This document shows, piece by piece, positions 26,369-36,413 of a stretch of DNA of 64,000 nt. The stretch spans positions 3,801,501 to 3,865,500 of the forward strand of contig NZ_AQFT02000001.1 of assembly GCF_000364225.2 (NCBI RefSeq), given 5' to 3'. The notes beneath the pieces were generated by a model. That model ran no database searches, was not told the origin of the DNA, and saw only the letters and a list, made by a program, of their open reading frames with translations. The stretch's first letter is position 1. Every line of letters begins with the position of its first letter. The position numbers and the translations under genes are program-made. The DNA is from Eubacterium plexicaudatum ASF492. Lineage in GTDB: Bacteria; Bacillota; Clostridia; Lachnospirales; Lachnospiraceae.

Positions 26369-27232
26369 TCAGCCCTTGAAGCGGTAGGGCAGCTTGCGCC
26401 CGCCGCGCTGCTGGCTGTTATACTTTTCCAGAATGACGCGGGCGAACCGGAGGGCGGCTTTATTGGTGGAGAAGTCCATCTTGCCGCGCCGGATGATTTC
26501 CTCCGGGTCAACCGCAGACAGCCGCTTGATGAAAGAGCGGTCGTCCAGTTCGGTTTCATAGGTTTTCAGAAACAGCGCCATACCGGAGAGCATAGACGCA
26601 CGGAGGGAGATGGACGCGCCGTGCCATGTGCTGTCCAGTAATACCAGCAGGCGGGAAAAAGCCGCTCCGCCCAGCAGCCGGTAGGCGTTGATGATGGCGC
26701 GGGTAGAGAGGATTTCATAAGCGTCGCCGCTTTTCTTATCCAGCACCCACACAAAACCCGCCGCCTCCACAAGCCGCTTGATTTCCAGCACCTCGGCATC
26801 CGTGCCGGACTCCAGCAGGGCTTTTGTGGCATGGGAGAGCCGCAGCCGGCCTTTGGACTGATCCAGCTTGAAATACAGTTCGGCTTCCTGCTCGTAACTC
26901 AAACCGGTATAAATCAGGCAGGGGACGGTTACATTGCCGCCGTCTGCCATCTTCCGCATGGCGGCGATCCGGTGCTGCCCGTCCACCACGTTAAATTTGC
27001 CGTCCCGGAAGCTGACTACCAGAGGGGTCAGCAGGCGGTCGTCCCACTTGGCGATCAGGCGGTCAACGTCCTCCGGCTCCACGGGCCGCTGGTAGGGCAG
27101 GCCGGAAGTAAGCTGGTTGCTGGATAAGTCGCGCTGTACGCCGGGGTTCGCATACTGTGTTTCTGTTAAAAGGTTCTGCTGTTCCGTGCGCTCCGTACCG
27201 GGCGGACGGCGTTTTTTTCGATAACTGCTCAT
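26369..27232 (-). CDS. DUF6551/ParB-like nuclease-domain protein
   Basis: 287 residues. N-terminal ParB/Srx-like fold with VDGQHRIAAMRK, the GxxR-type nucleotide-binding motif, preceded by QRPVEPEDVDRLIAKWDD. The C-terminal part is helical and family-specific. Overlaps the upstream parB gene by 4 nt (ATGA), so the two are one operon. Likely involved in maintenance or regulation of the extrachromosomal form of the element; the exact role in Tn1549-type elements is not known. Confidence 0.75.
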   Translation of the reverse strand: MSSYRKKRRPPGTERTEQQNLLTETQYANPGVQRDLSSNQLTSGLPYQRPVEPEDVDRLIAKWDDRLLTPLVVSFRDGKFNVVDGQHRIAAMRKMADGGNVTVPCLIYTGLSYEQEAELYFKLDQSKGRLRLSHATKALLESGTDAEVLEIKRLVEAAGFVWVLDKKSGDAYEILSTRAIINAYRLLGGAAFSRLLVLLDSTWHGASISLRASMLSGMALFLKTYETELDDRSFIKRLSAVDPEEIIRRGKMDFSTNKAALRFARVILEKYNSQQRGGRKLPYRFKG

Positions 27233-28251
27233 ACATTTATTGTCCTTTCCATTTGATTTAATAAGTCCGCCATTGCGGAAGAAATGCTTTCAAAACGCTG
27301 CCGGACAAACTCAAACTGCACTTTGGAGATGTGGGGGAACACGATAGTACAAAAGGGGTCGTGATACCACGCGAAGCCTTTATGAAAGGTCTGCACAAAG
27401 CCGTCAATGTCTGCCAGGAGCGTATCCGGCGTGTAGCTGCAATCCTTGTCGGGATTTTTCAGGTCGGCTATGGATTCCTCCAAGGTGTCATAGTGTTTGT
27501 CGCCCAGTGAATAGGGAACCGTGGGCGATGCCGGCGGTTCTGCAACCGGCTCTGCGGCCCGTTCCGGCTCATGTGCCGGTTCCGGCGGTTTGGATGGTTT
27601 TGGCGGTTCTGCCGGGGGAAATTCGTCTGCTGACCTGATTTCCCCAGCCGCCAGCTGCGCGGCGGCTTGTTCCTGCTGTTCCGGCTCCATGCGGGACAGC
27701 TTTACCAAGTCCTTTTTCTTGATTTTGCGGCCGGCATCCTGAATGATTTCCTGCGCCCTTGGGGTCATATCCCTTGCAATCTGGATTTTTTCCTCCACGG
27801 AACGGGTTGAAATGCCCAGCTTGTCTGCTGTGTCGCGTACAAAAGATTTGTCAGAATCAGAACGCGCCCGGCGCGTTCTGATTTTTTCACTCTTTCGGTC
27901 GCCGCCGTTTTTCACCTGCGGATGCAGCATTTCATAGATTTCCTTGCGCCGCAGAAGCAGCTTTCCAAACTCCAGGGTTTCCAGATCGGCCCGCACAAAG
28001 TTCTCGTCTATCTCGGCAAGTTCCGCCTGCAAGCCCTCCAAACTGCTGACATTGCACTCGATTTCTGCCCAGCCAAGCAGCTTTGCCGCTTCCAGCCGGT
28101 GCAGTCCGGCAATCAGGATATAGTCCCGGTCAACCGTGATGGGGTTTAACAGCCCCACCGCCGAAATGCTGTCCGCCAGTTCCCGCACGGCATCCGGGAG
28201 GGCTTCCCGCCGTCCTGAATTGACCTGGATACGGTCAATGTTTACCTGCAT
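27229..28251 (-). CDS. ParB N-terminal domain protein of the conjugative element
   Basis: 340 residues from ATG 28251 (the longer frame to 28311 lacks a ribosome site). ParB box LIAGLHRLEAAKLLGW near residue 50, followed by an HTH region (TADKLGISTRSVEEKIQIAR), a Pro/Glu-rich linker (EPPKPSKPPEPAHEPERAAE) and a C-terminal domain of unknown type. ParB-like proteins bind CTP and centromere sites in plasmid partition; no ParA partner is seen nearby. Followed by the DUF6551-type gene. Confidence 0.8.
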   Translation of the reverse strand: MQVNIDRIQVNSGRREALPDAVRELADSISAVGLLNPITVDRDYILIAGLHRLEAAKLLGWAEIECNVSSLEGLQAELAEIDENFVRADLETLEFGKLLLRRKEIYEMLHPQVKNGGDRKSEKIRTRRARSDSDKSFVRDTADKLGISTRSVEEKIQIARDMTPRAQEIIQDAGRKIKKKDLVKLSRMEPEQQEQAAAQLAAGEIRSADEFPPAEPPKPSKPPEPAHEPERAAEPVAEPPASPTVPYSLGDKHYDTLEESIADLKNPDKDCSYTPDTLLADIDGFVQTFHKGFAWYHDPFCTIVFPHISKVQFEFVRQRFESISSAMADLLNQMERTINV

Positions 28252-28854
28252 TTTTATCACCTCTTTCGGCCACAGCCGCTTTATTTGTTTTTCTCCTGCC
28301 GGATGAAACACGTTGCGCCGCCGGTTTGCCTGGTGGCGTAAAGTCTTGCATCCCGCAAGAAAGGAGAAGCCCGCGCGGTCTGTTTTGCGCCCCCATTCTG
28401 TGAGGGAATGTGACCGGCGCGGGTTCCTCTTTGATGCCTTTCTTAAAAATCTGTGCCGTATTATCAGGCGGCATGACCGCCTTACTGCTCATCCCCGGCA
28501 CGGGAGTATGCAAGCCCGGTGTGGCACTCCGGCGCGATACCGACAGACGGCGGCGGCAGGTGACGAAGCTGCCCATACCAGTCCCTCAGTACCTCCCTTT
28601 TACCCTGCGATACGGGTGTCTGCGGTGCATCCCGCGTCTGCGGCGCTGCCATGCGCCGGACAGCCATGCCGGTATCGCTCGTGCCTTTGATGTGATCGGT
28701 TTGACGGACAGGGGCAGAGGTTTTCACCCCCTTTCGCTGTCCCTGGCCGCAGGCAGTCGTGGCGTGGAATGGCTGATGCAGGATGCAGTCACTTACATAC
28801 TGACTATGAGCAGGAGCCTGTCCTGCTGTTTTTCAAGGTTCAATAGATAGATGC
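28252..28854. other. Region between ParB-like and HTH genes
   Basis: GC-rich, open on several frames because of composition. The best candidate is the minus-strand frame 28482-28727, listed separately. The long plus-strand frame at 28410-28850 starts inside it and shows no protein-like pattern. No RNA gene or repeat recognised. Confidence 0.35.
28482..28727 (-). CDS. Possible small conjugative-element protein (81 aa)
   Basis: GTG start with GAAAGGGG just upstream, hydrophilic sequence containing SQGKREVLRDWYGQLRHL and SVGIAPECHTGLAYS. Same strand as the neighbouring element genes. No family recognised and no membrane segment; reality uncertain. Confidence 0.35.
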   Translation of the reverse strand: MKTSAPVRQTDHIKGTSDTGMAVRRMAAPQTRDAPQTPVSQGKREVLRDWYGQLRHLPPPSVGIAPECHTGLAYSRAGDEQ

Positions 28855-29172
28855 TCAGGGAGCAAACTGACGGAGAATGCTGTCAATCGTGGCGAGGTCG
28901 TCCCCGGCAAGCTGGGCGCTTAATTTCACAAGCAGCGCAGCCTGCCGTGCTGTCAGTTTTTTGCGGTAAAGGTAAAACCCGTCCGCAATCTTGATGCCGC
29001 CGCCATGCCGACCGCGTACCGTTTCGATGGGGTAGGAACACATGAGGACAGCTATATCCTGCCGGATGGTTTTTCTCGAAACCTGAAACTCAAATGCCAG
29101 GTTGCGATATGTATCGTGCCGCCTTATGCACAGCACTTCCAGAATCGCTTCCCGCCGTTCTGCATAATTCAT
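28855..29172 (-). CDS. HTH transcriptional regulator (DeoR/HTH_11-type)
   Basis: 105 residues. Winged-helix N terminus (RREAILEVLCIRRHDTYRNL then EFQVSRKTIRQDIAVLM) typical of DeoR/WYL-type regulators, followed by a short C-terminal extension that is too small for a sugar- or WYL-binding domain. Probably a local regulator of the element. Stand-alone, same strand as the ParB-like genes. Confidence 0.7.
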   Translation of the reverse strand: MNYAERREAILEVLCIRRHDTYRNLAFEFQVSRKTIRQDIAVLMCSYPIETVRGRHGGGIKIADGFYLYRKKLTARQAALLVKLSAQLAGDDLATIDSILRQFAP

Positions 29173-29513
29173 GCGTCCACCCCCTTTCCCTTGCTCTCTG
29201 AAACCAATGGTATCTGGTAAAGGGCAAGCGAACCTTGCCCTTTAAGAAAAAAGTTCAAAAAAATTTTTTCCGCTTGATTACGCATCTTGTTACCTCCGAA
29301 AATTTGAAAGTGGGATAGGTTTCAGATTCCCGGAGAGGGGGCGGGGCGCGGGCGGCATACCATTTCCCGCGCGGTTTCAAAATTTTTTTGCTTTTTTCAA
29401 AAAAATCCGGCAGGACAGCGCCAGAAGCGCGGAAAAGCCGGATTTTCTTCGACATCTTTCCGCAGAATCCTCCGAAATCGGACAGAAGATGCTGCGGAAA
29501 ACTGTCGATAAGA

Positions 29514-29554
29514 AAAAAAGGCGCAGGCAACCGTAGGGTTGCCTGCGCCTTTTT
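29514..29554. terminator. Bidirectional terminator
   Basis: Perfect 13-bp stem GGCGCAGGCAACC/GGTTGCCTGCGCC with a short loop; A-tract on the left and T-tract on the right, so it can act in both directions. Confidence 0.75.
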
Positions 29555-29680
29555 GAAATTATGGAATATCAAGTGAAATAGAGTTTGCCCATGCCGCCGT
29601 TCGGCGGCATCAGGAAAACCGAAAGGGTCGCGTCAAGCTGTCACCTCCCCGCACAATGCAGCAAAAAGAAGCAAAAAAGA

Positions 29681-29717
29681 AAAGGCGGCAAGGGCTTTCT
29701 GCTCCCTTGCCGCCTTT
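29681..29717 (-). terminator. Terminator of the toxin transcript
   Basis: Perfect 14-bp stem AAAGGCGGCAAGGG/CCCTTGCCGCCTTT. On the minus strand it is followed by TTTTCTTTTTTG and lies 70 nt after the stop of the pore-forming-toxin ORF. Confidence 0.75.
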
Positions 29718-29786
29718 CGCGACTTGATACATTTGGTACAAAAAAACAGTTTAAGTTGAATATTCTTTTTTATCCGGCGCTATTGC

Positions 29787-31826
29787 TCAGATTGCCAGCA
29801 TACACTCCTTGAATGTAGACAGATTGGCATTTTTCAAGGCTTCCTCCACCTGTTCCTTTGTCATTCCGCCGTACAGTTTTGCATCGGCAAAACGGTTGTT
29901 TTCCAATTTCATGCTTTCCAGCATAGCTTTTGTTTTCTCACTGGTTTCCTGACAGGCATTAAAAACAGACTTCAATTCTTCCCATTCCTTGTTGCTCAGG
30001 CTGCCTTTGGCCTTTTTGACCTTGGCGCTGATGGTTGCAAAGCCATTTTTTACCTTTGTCCAGGAATCCTGCACGGTGGCCAGCTTTTCCCGGATGCCGT
30101 CAAGCTGTTCTGCACATTGAACCACGTTATCATGCCATTGCGAGAACAGCAGGATGTCCGCTGCATAGCTTTCGAGTTTGGAAACGGTATGATTTAATTC
30201 TTTTATTGCGGAATCCAGCTTGTAAGCATCGAAACCGATGGCAAAAAGAGTCGCGCCTACCGCGACCAGTGCGCCGGCTACGGTAAGGCCGATTGCCAGC
30301 GCGGTGCCTGCCGTGGCAATGGAAACTCCAATAAGGAAAACTGCGCCGATAATGGCCGCAATCGTTCCAATTACGCTGCCAACGAGCATGGCAATCTGGT
30401 CGTTGATTTCTTTTTCCAGCGCCTTTTTTGCTTCTTCGAGCGCCTTTTCAGCCGCCTGGTATTCTGCTGTTTCGATTTTTATGTCATCGAGGATGGTTTT
30501 CATCGTGGCTTCAATCGTCTGTACGCTTTTTTCCTTGAATTTCTCTAAATTATCAATCAATATGTTCAGGTCGGCAATCTGGCCGTCGGCTTCTTCCGCA
30601 ATGGCATCCATATAGCGGGCCAGCAAATTGGCCTCATATGACAGGTCATCTTCGCTCAGTTTGGGATTGCTCATGATGAAATCCACTTTTTCCTGGGCTT
30701 TTTTCAGGCTGGCGTCTATGCGTTCCAGGGATGTGATGCAGGCATTGGGATAATGCTCCAGTTCGCTGTATATTTTTGTGGTGAACTCGACAGCGAGGTT
30801 TTGAATCTTTTTGTAACAATCGGCAATCTGGTCATATGTCTTAGGCTCATTCGCAAAGTCAGTTTTTGGGGGCATTGACATCTGGCTTAATGTCACCATC
30901 GTATTTTCGATGGCTGTTACAGCAGCAACATATTTGTTGTTTTCCTCTCCAATGGCGGAAAGGCTGCTGCATAGGTCAGTTTTTGGGAATTGGATAATTT
31001 TTTGGTTCATGATTGTTCCTCCTTTATTTTGATTATTTTGTTTCCTCACCCCGTCCGGGCCGATGGTGTAGCCGTCAATGGTGGTATTGGCTGACATGGA
31101 ACCGTCCGCATAAAAGTAGTACCACTTGCCGTCAATCTGTTTGAAACCGCCGGCAAACATCCAGCCGTTACTGTCCAGCCAGTACCATTTCTTATCATCG
31201 TACAGCCAGCCGGTGACGGGCTTGCCGTTTTTCATGTACTGCCAGGAGCCGCTGTGGTTCTGCATCCAGCCCTGGGCGGTCTGCGGGTCAATGACAATCT
31301 CCACAAACCGCCGCAGGACGGTAGCGACTTCGGCGCGGGTGGCGGTTCCTTTCGGGTCAAAACGGTTGCCGCCTTTCCCCGCCATGATGCCCGCCTGCTG
31401 CATGGCTTTGACCTCCTTTGCCGCCCATCCGCTGATCTGCGCGTTGTCCGCAAAGGTCACAGCTTCATGGGCAGCCGGCAGGTCATAGCCCAGCTTTTTC
31501 GCGTAATTTGCCATAATGACCGCCATCTGTTCCCGCGTGATATTGGTGTCCGGGGAAAAGGTGGTGGCGGAGGTGCCGTTTACAATGCCTTTTTCTGCCG
31601 CCCAGTTCACATAAGGGGCATAGTAGGCGTCTGCTTTCACATCGGTAAATTTCCCGGTTTTGTAGCTGTTCGGGTCGATGCCTGCCAGCCGCCCCAGGGC
31701 GGTGACGAACATTCCCCGCGTCATGCCGGTGTCAGGGCTGATTTGGTTGTTTCCCGTACCGGAGAGCAGACCCCGGCTGGCTGCGAAGATGATGTTATCC
31801 TCCGCCCAGTGGTTCTGAATGTCCAT
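29787..31826 (-). CDS. S-layer-homology segment joined in frame to a ClyA/HBL-like pore-forming toxin
   Basis: One 679-residue open frame with two unrelated parts. Residues 1-~190: three SLH repeats (starts DIQNHWAEDN, FTDVKADAYY, FADNAQISGWA), then cell-wall-binding repeats (WYWLDSNGWMFAGG; KWYYFYADGSM) to ~265. Residues 273-679 start at an internal ATG (31010) with a strong AAAGGAGG site: a helical protein with a central hydrophobic hairpin (MLVGSVIGTIAAIIGAVFLI; ATAGTALAIGLTVAGALVAV) flanked by long amphipathic helices and a late VQDSWTKVKNGF, the plan of ClyA/HBL-type alpha-pore toxins. It has no signal peptide of its own. The toxin could be made from its own start, or as a wall-bound fusion. 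One missing base at 31834-31836 disconnects the SLH part from sequence upstream. Confidence 0.7.
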   Translation of the reverse strand: MDIQNHWAEDNIIFAASRGLLSGTGNNQISPDTGMTRGMFVTALGRLAGIDPNSYKTGKFTDVKADAYYAPYVNWAAEKGIVNGTSATTFSPDTNITREQMAVIMANYAKKLGYDLPAAHEAVTFADNAQISGWAAKEVKAMQQAGIMAGKGGNRFDPKGTATRAEVATVLRRFVEIVIDPQTAQGWMQNHSGSWQYMKNGKPVTGWLYDDKKWYWLDSNGWMFAGGFKQIDGKWYYFYADGSMSANTTIDGYTIGPDGVRKQNNQNKGGTIMNQKIIQFPKTDLCSSLSAIGEENNKYVAAVTAIENTMVTLSQMSMPPKTDFANEPKTYDQIADCYKKIQNLAVEFTTKIYSELEHYPNACITSLERIDASLKKAQEKVDFIMSNPKLSEDDLSYEANLLARYMDAIAEEADGQIADLNILIDNLEKFKEKSVQTIEATMKTILDDIKIETAEYQAAEKALEEAKKALEKEINDQIAMLVGSVIGTIAAIIGAVFLIGVSIATAGTALAIGLTVAGALVAVGATLFAIGFDAYKLDSAIKELNHTVSKLESYAADILLFSQWHDNVVQCAEQLDGIREKLATVQDSWTKVKNGFATISAKVKKAKGSLSNKEWEELKSVFNACQETSEKTKAMLESMKLENNRFADAKLYGGMTKEQVEEALKNANLSTFKECMLAI
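31011..31025 (-). promoter_or_regulatory. Internal ribosome binding site of the toxin ORF
   Basis: AAAGGAGGAACAATC directly before ATG 31010, inside the open frame of the SLH segment. It argues that the toxin is translated as a separate 407-residue protein and that the SLH gene has lost its stop codon. Confidence 0.7.
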
Positions 31827-31835
31827 AAAGGCCGG

Positions 31836-31976
31836 GCAGGGTTCTTATAGCCTATGCCATAGATGCTGAAATGCCCGGTTTCAAAGACAACCGTACCCAG
31901 GCCAGGGTCATAGCTGGATTTTGCCAGCCTTTCCACCCTGCCCTTGCCATCTGCATAGACCGCATACAGATTACTG
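31836..31976 (-). repeat. Direct repeat copy 2 (C-terminal cassette border)
   Basis: 141 bp, roughly 90% identical to 32359-32499. Encodes NLYAVYADGKGRVERLAKSS through FETGHFSIYGIGYKNPA, and leads into the SLH cassette. Offset between the copies is 523 bases, or 525 after restoring two missing bases, which is a multiple of three. Confidence 0.75.
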
Positions 31977-31999
31977 GCCTGTTTTTCATTTCCGCACCT

Positions 32000-34900
32000 T
32001 TATCTTGTCTTTTTGCTGATGCGAATCCATTTTCCATACACTCTTTTTGTCTTTTTGTTTTTATCCAGATAAGTTTTGTAAGCCCTGATGCGGATGTAAT
32101 ACTTCTTTTTGTTTTTAAGCCTTTTTTCATATATGCCTTATTTGATTTGGATACAGAAATTGTTTTTGCGCCTTTAAAACCTTTTTTGTACTGATCTGGA
32201 TCTGGAAGCCTGCCGCACCTGGAACTTTTTTCCATGAAAAAGCCAGTTTCTTCTTTCCAGGTTTTGCCCGAAATGATCTGACTTCCGGTACAGATGGTTT
32301 TTTCACCTTATGACTGGGTGTTGCCGGTTTGGCCTGGCTGGTGACAGGGTTTCCAGGGGCAGGGTTCTTATAGCCGATGCCGTAGATGCTGAAATGCCCG
32401 GTTTCAAAAACAACCGTACCCAGGTCAGGGTCATAGCTGGATTTTGTCAGCCATTCCACCTTGCCCTTGCCATCTACATAGACCGCATAGAGATTTCCGG
32501 TCTTTTCGTCCTTTGCCGGAGCATAAGGCAGACGGACAGCGATGGTGTGGCCGTCAAAATCGGTAATCGGCGTTTCTTTCCCGCCGGAGAGATACACCAG
32601 CGACAGGTCATAGACCGGCCTTGTGCCGATGGCAGCTTTGGCTTCTTTGGATAAACCGGACGGGTCTGTTTTCTTTACCCGGAAAATAACGTCCCCGTTT
32701 GCCGATAGGGTATCCAGCCATTTCAGCAGTTTTGTGTCCATTCCTCCAACAACCACGCCCTCAATGTTGATTTCCAGCCGCTTCACCTTTTCGCGGACGA
32801 GGGTGTTCAGGGTTTGGGCGTTAATAGTTACGTTAAAAGAGTTCTGTCCTTCTTTTGGCGTGACAGGAATGACAACTGCCACGCCGTTTGCGGTATTGCC
32901 GTTCTTTTTGGCGTCGTTCTTTGCCGCGTTGATGGCAGACTGGACAGTGCCGTTATCCACCGCCACATTCCCGTTTTTATCCGGTGTTGCCGGTTTGGTC
33001 TGGCTGGTGGTAGGAGTGTCCGGCTTGGTTTCGTCGGGACGCGCTACAATCGTGGAGCCGCCGCCGGAGGAACCATTGTCACCGCTGGAAGAACCGCCGC
33101 CGGATGAGGAACCTCCCCCGCCACCTGAACCGCCAGAGTTTCCGCCGCCGTTGCTGTTCCTTTCAAATACCGCTTTGACAGTCACATTTGCGGCGGGCAT
33201 GGTAAAGCTGTTATTACTGATTGTCACGCCGCCGGAAATGACTTGCCATTCCTTGAAGTGATAGCCGCCGTCCGGTGTGGCGTTCAGGGTGATTTTTGTT
33301 CCTTTCTCCGCTGATGTCGGAGAAGCGGAAGCTGTGCCGCCGGTTCCGGCCTGTACTGTTATGGTATATTTGGCAGGCGGCAAGGGTTTACTGGTAATTG
33401 TCAGGGTTCCGTTCTCATAGACGATTCTGTCTTTGTAATTACCGCCCTCCGGGACTTCCGCTCCGCTGGCCGTGACCGTCACAGAGCCGGTTTTGGAGGT
33501 ATCCGGGGCTTCGGCATAGGCTACGGTTGGCGGGGTTTTCAGGTTTTCACCTTGAACAAGGCCCGTGATGTTACAGTCTGCCGCAGAGAATACGGGGGCA
33601 GTTTCCCCCACATAAATCGTTTTGCTTGGGGCGGTAACTCTGATTTCCGCCTGTTCAATCACAACGGGAATCGTTGTGCTGCCAATGTAGTTCTGGTCCT
33701 CCGGGTCCACGGAAACGGTGAGGGTGTAGTTCCCGGCATTGACCGGGGCCGCATGGTTCGGGGTATCCCAGGTGTAGACAAAGCCATTTACGTTTACCGT
33801 CTTGCCGTCCACAGAGGCGGTGGCGGTCTGCTGGTATTCAATGGGACTGCCATTATAGGTACGCCCGGTCAGTGTCACGCCGGAAATGTCCACGGACTGC
33901 TTGTTGACGCTCCGCACGTCGATGGTGGCGGTCATATTCTCGAAGTTTTGGGTATGGATGGTGACAGTGATGGTTCCGATTTTAGTTTCGCTGTCGCTCT
34001 CCACCGCCTTAATGGGCAGGGTGAGGGTCTGGCCGTCAATCATTGCGCCGCTGTCGTAGTAGCTGCCCAGATTGACCGGACCAAGCTCGTAGGTGACGGC
34101 GGTGCTGCCCAGGCTCATGCCCTCCTGCACATCGGGCCGCAGAGCGCCCAGGCCGTAGGTGTAGGTATGCTCCTGCTTATTGGCAACCGCCAGATCGCCG
34201 GTCTTGGGGGTGAGGGGCGCAGCTTTGCGGATGGTCAGCGTCAGCGTGTTCGTACTCTCAGCGGCGGCGTAGTTGCCCTTTGCCGCAACGCTGGCCTTGA
34301 TGGTATAAGTCCCGGCGTTGATGGGCAGGCCATTCGTAAACTCGCTGCTGCCCTGCGTTGCATAGGAAAACTGGCAAGGACCCGTATCGTGGGTGATACC
34401 AAGCTGGGTGCCATTCACTCCTGTTGCTTTGGGCGCAGTAATCATCGCCTCGTTGCCGGTGTAGGTCAGTTCTTGTGTGGTGCTTTCCCATGCAAGCGTA
34501 GGCGTGGCCGGCTTAATTGTGAACGGCAATGTGAAGGTGCCGGTGAACGTTGTGCCAGTGACGGTCACTTTTGCCGTATTTCCGGCGTTGACGCTGTCGA
34601 GGTAGTACACCCCATAGTCAGTATCCTTTTCGAGCGTGGTTATCCCGTCCACGGTGACGGTGACGGCGGGTCTCTGCAGTGTGCCGTCATAGATCAAGTT
34701 CAGATCCTCGGGCAGCGCAACCGCCAGCGCGGCCCCGCAGGGGCAGGCCCCGGTTTCGTCAAAGCTGCATTTCTCCGCGGCCGCCGCCCGGCCGCAGGCA
34801 AGGCAGGTCTGCTGGTGGGTGGTGGTGCCGGTGGCATGGGTGTACTCGCAGACGCCCTCGCCGGTATGGTTGCACTTCTTCACCGTCACTGTGCCGGTCA

Positions 34901-36413
34901 GCAGGGCTTTTGTATCAAGCGATACTTCCCCCCAAGTATTGCTGCTATCCACCCATCCTTCTGCCTTTGTAACAGGTAGGTTATTTCTGTGATAGGCATA
35001 GCCCTCCGCAAGTAGATTTTTCAGCGTGACAGACGCATCGGCATTTATAGATACTGCAGATTTTCCTATGAGGGTTCCGCCGGAGAGAACTGCTTTCCCG
35101 GAATTGCGTACCCACAATCCCATTTCCTCTCCCGAGATAACTCCGCCGGAAATGTTGACGGTTCCACCGTAAATTCCCACACCGTAAAATCCTGAAACAG
35201 TCCCGCTTTTGATGGATAGAGTCCCGCTTTTTACTTCGATGGTAATATTTGAACTCTCAATCTTTCCACCGGTTCCGCTGTCTTGAATGGTAAGGCTGCC
35301 GCCTGAGATATTAAATGCGTCATAGCCAGTTGCTTTGACAGTCTGCCCGTTCAAATCCAAAGTGAAAGTATTGTCGATGCTAATATAATTGGCACCTAAA
35401 TCCACCTCCGACAGCAGTGTAATAATGGCACCGTCGTTCCCCTCTATGAACGCATTGGCCAAAGCGCCCACATAGGTGGTGGTGCTGCCATTTACGACCT
35501 TCGCCACGGCGGAAATGTTGACTGGCACCGTCCCTGCCGCGTCCGCCATATTGTTATTCCCCACGAATTTCGCCGTCAGGGTGATTCCCGTACCTGGGCC
35601 TCCTGCCGCAGCCAGCACATCGGCGGCGCTGACGGTCATGGTGTAGGCGCCGTCCTCGCCAACGTCCGCAGGAGCGGACACCTGCGTATCACCCACAAAC
35701 ACCACCATTTGTCCCGCAGTAGGATCACCCTTCAGACGTGCCGCCGCTTTTGCCGGAGCCTGCCCGGTTGCGGTAGGCGTGGCCTTGACGGTGATGGTAT
35801 CATCAGCGGTGAAGTCACTGCACTCTGTGCCGTCTTTATAGGTTTTCACAGTGCCGTCCCCGACAAACTGTGTGCCGGATTGCGCCACGGTAAATGTCTT
35901 GCTGATTTCCTTATTGTCTTTTTTGAAAACAGCAGTATACTCTCCGCCTTCTTTTACTTCGCCCAAGGGTTGCAGTTCCCAACCCTCCGCGCTGGCGTTT
36001 ACGGTAAAGGTCTGACCGAAATAGGTGCCGGTTCCGGTTTTGTTGTCATCAATTTTGATGCCGGAGGTATCCAGCGCCTCGCCGGTATACACCAGCTCCG
36101 GCACCACGATCATGTCCGCCGTGGGGTCGCCGTTGATGGTGTACTTGCCCTTGGGGTCAAGAGTCGTGCTGGAATCCAGATAGCTTGCGTCCGCCAGCGT
36201 CAGCTCGCACGTCCCGGCGGAAGTATTGGGGTTGCAGCTGCCCCTGCCGAAGCCGTAGGCAGGATATTGAGGGTCGTGCGCTCCGGCGGTCAGCGTCACA
36301 TGACCGCCGTTGATGGTCAGAGTGCCGCCATTGCCAGATTCGCCGTTACTGCTGCCGCCAATCCCGGCTCCGCCGTAATAGCCAGCACTTTCACTGCCGC
36401 CTGTTGCGGTCAC
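32000..36413 (-). CDS. Giant secreted surface protein, central and C-terminal part
   Basis: Main open frame 32127-36413 (1,428 residues). In order: end of a Gly/Asn-rich carbohydrate-binding-like beta domain, several Ig-like/MBG-type beta domains (e.g. VNAGNYTLTVSVDPEDQNY), an InlB B-repeat-like domain (AGTGGTASASPTSAEKGTK), a Gly/Ser-rich low-complexity linker near 33060-33165, a domain ending FETGHFSIYGIGYKNPAP, and a fibronectin-like end. The last part is frameshifted twice in A/T runs (32182-32187 and 32106-32110); repaired, it ends at stop 32000-32002 with a Lys-rich tail and no LPXTG or SLH anchor. Joined to 36410-37883 by one missing base near 36448. Likely an adhesin or matrix protein. 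Confidence 0.75.
32359..32499 (-). repeat. Direct repeat copy 1 (C-terminal cassette border)
   Basis: Counterpart of 31836-31976, inside the surface-protein gene just before its fibronectin-like C terminus. Confidence 0.75.

Larger units (their letters stand above)
29173..29786. other. Gene-poor stretch with two terminators
   Basis: Contains strong hairpins at 29514-29554 and 29681-29717. A minus-strand open frame at 29255-29572 is rich in Phe/Lys/Pro and overlaps the first hairpin; I do not consider it a supported gene. Confidence 0.4.

Noticed and set aside
28410..28850. 146-codon plus-strand frame
   Set aside because: Arg/Cys-rich with no ribosome site; composition artefact in a GC-rich region.
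29255..29572. 105-codon minus-strand frame
   Set aside because: Overlaps a strong terminator hairpin and lacks a recognisable pattern.
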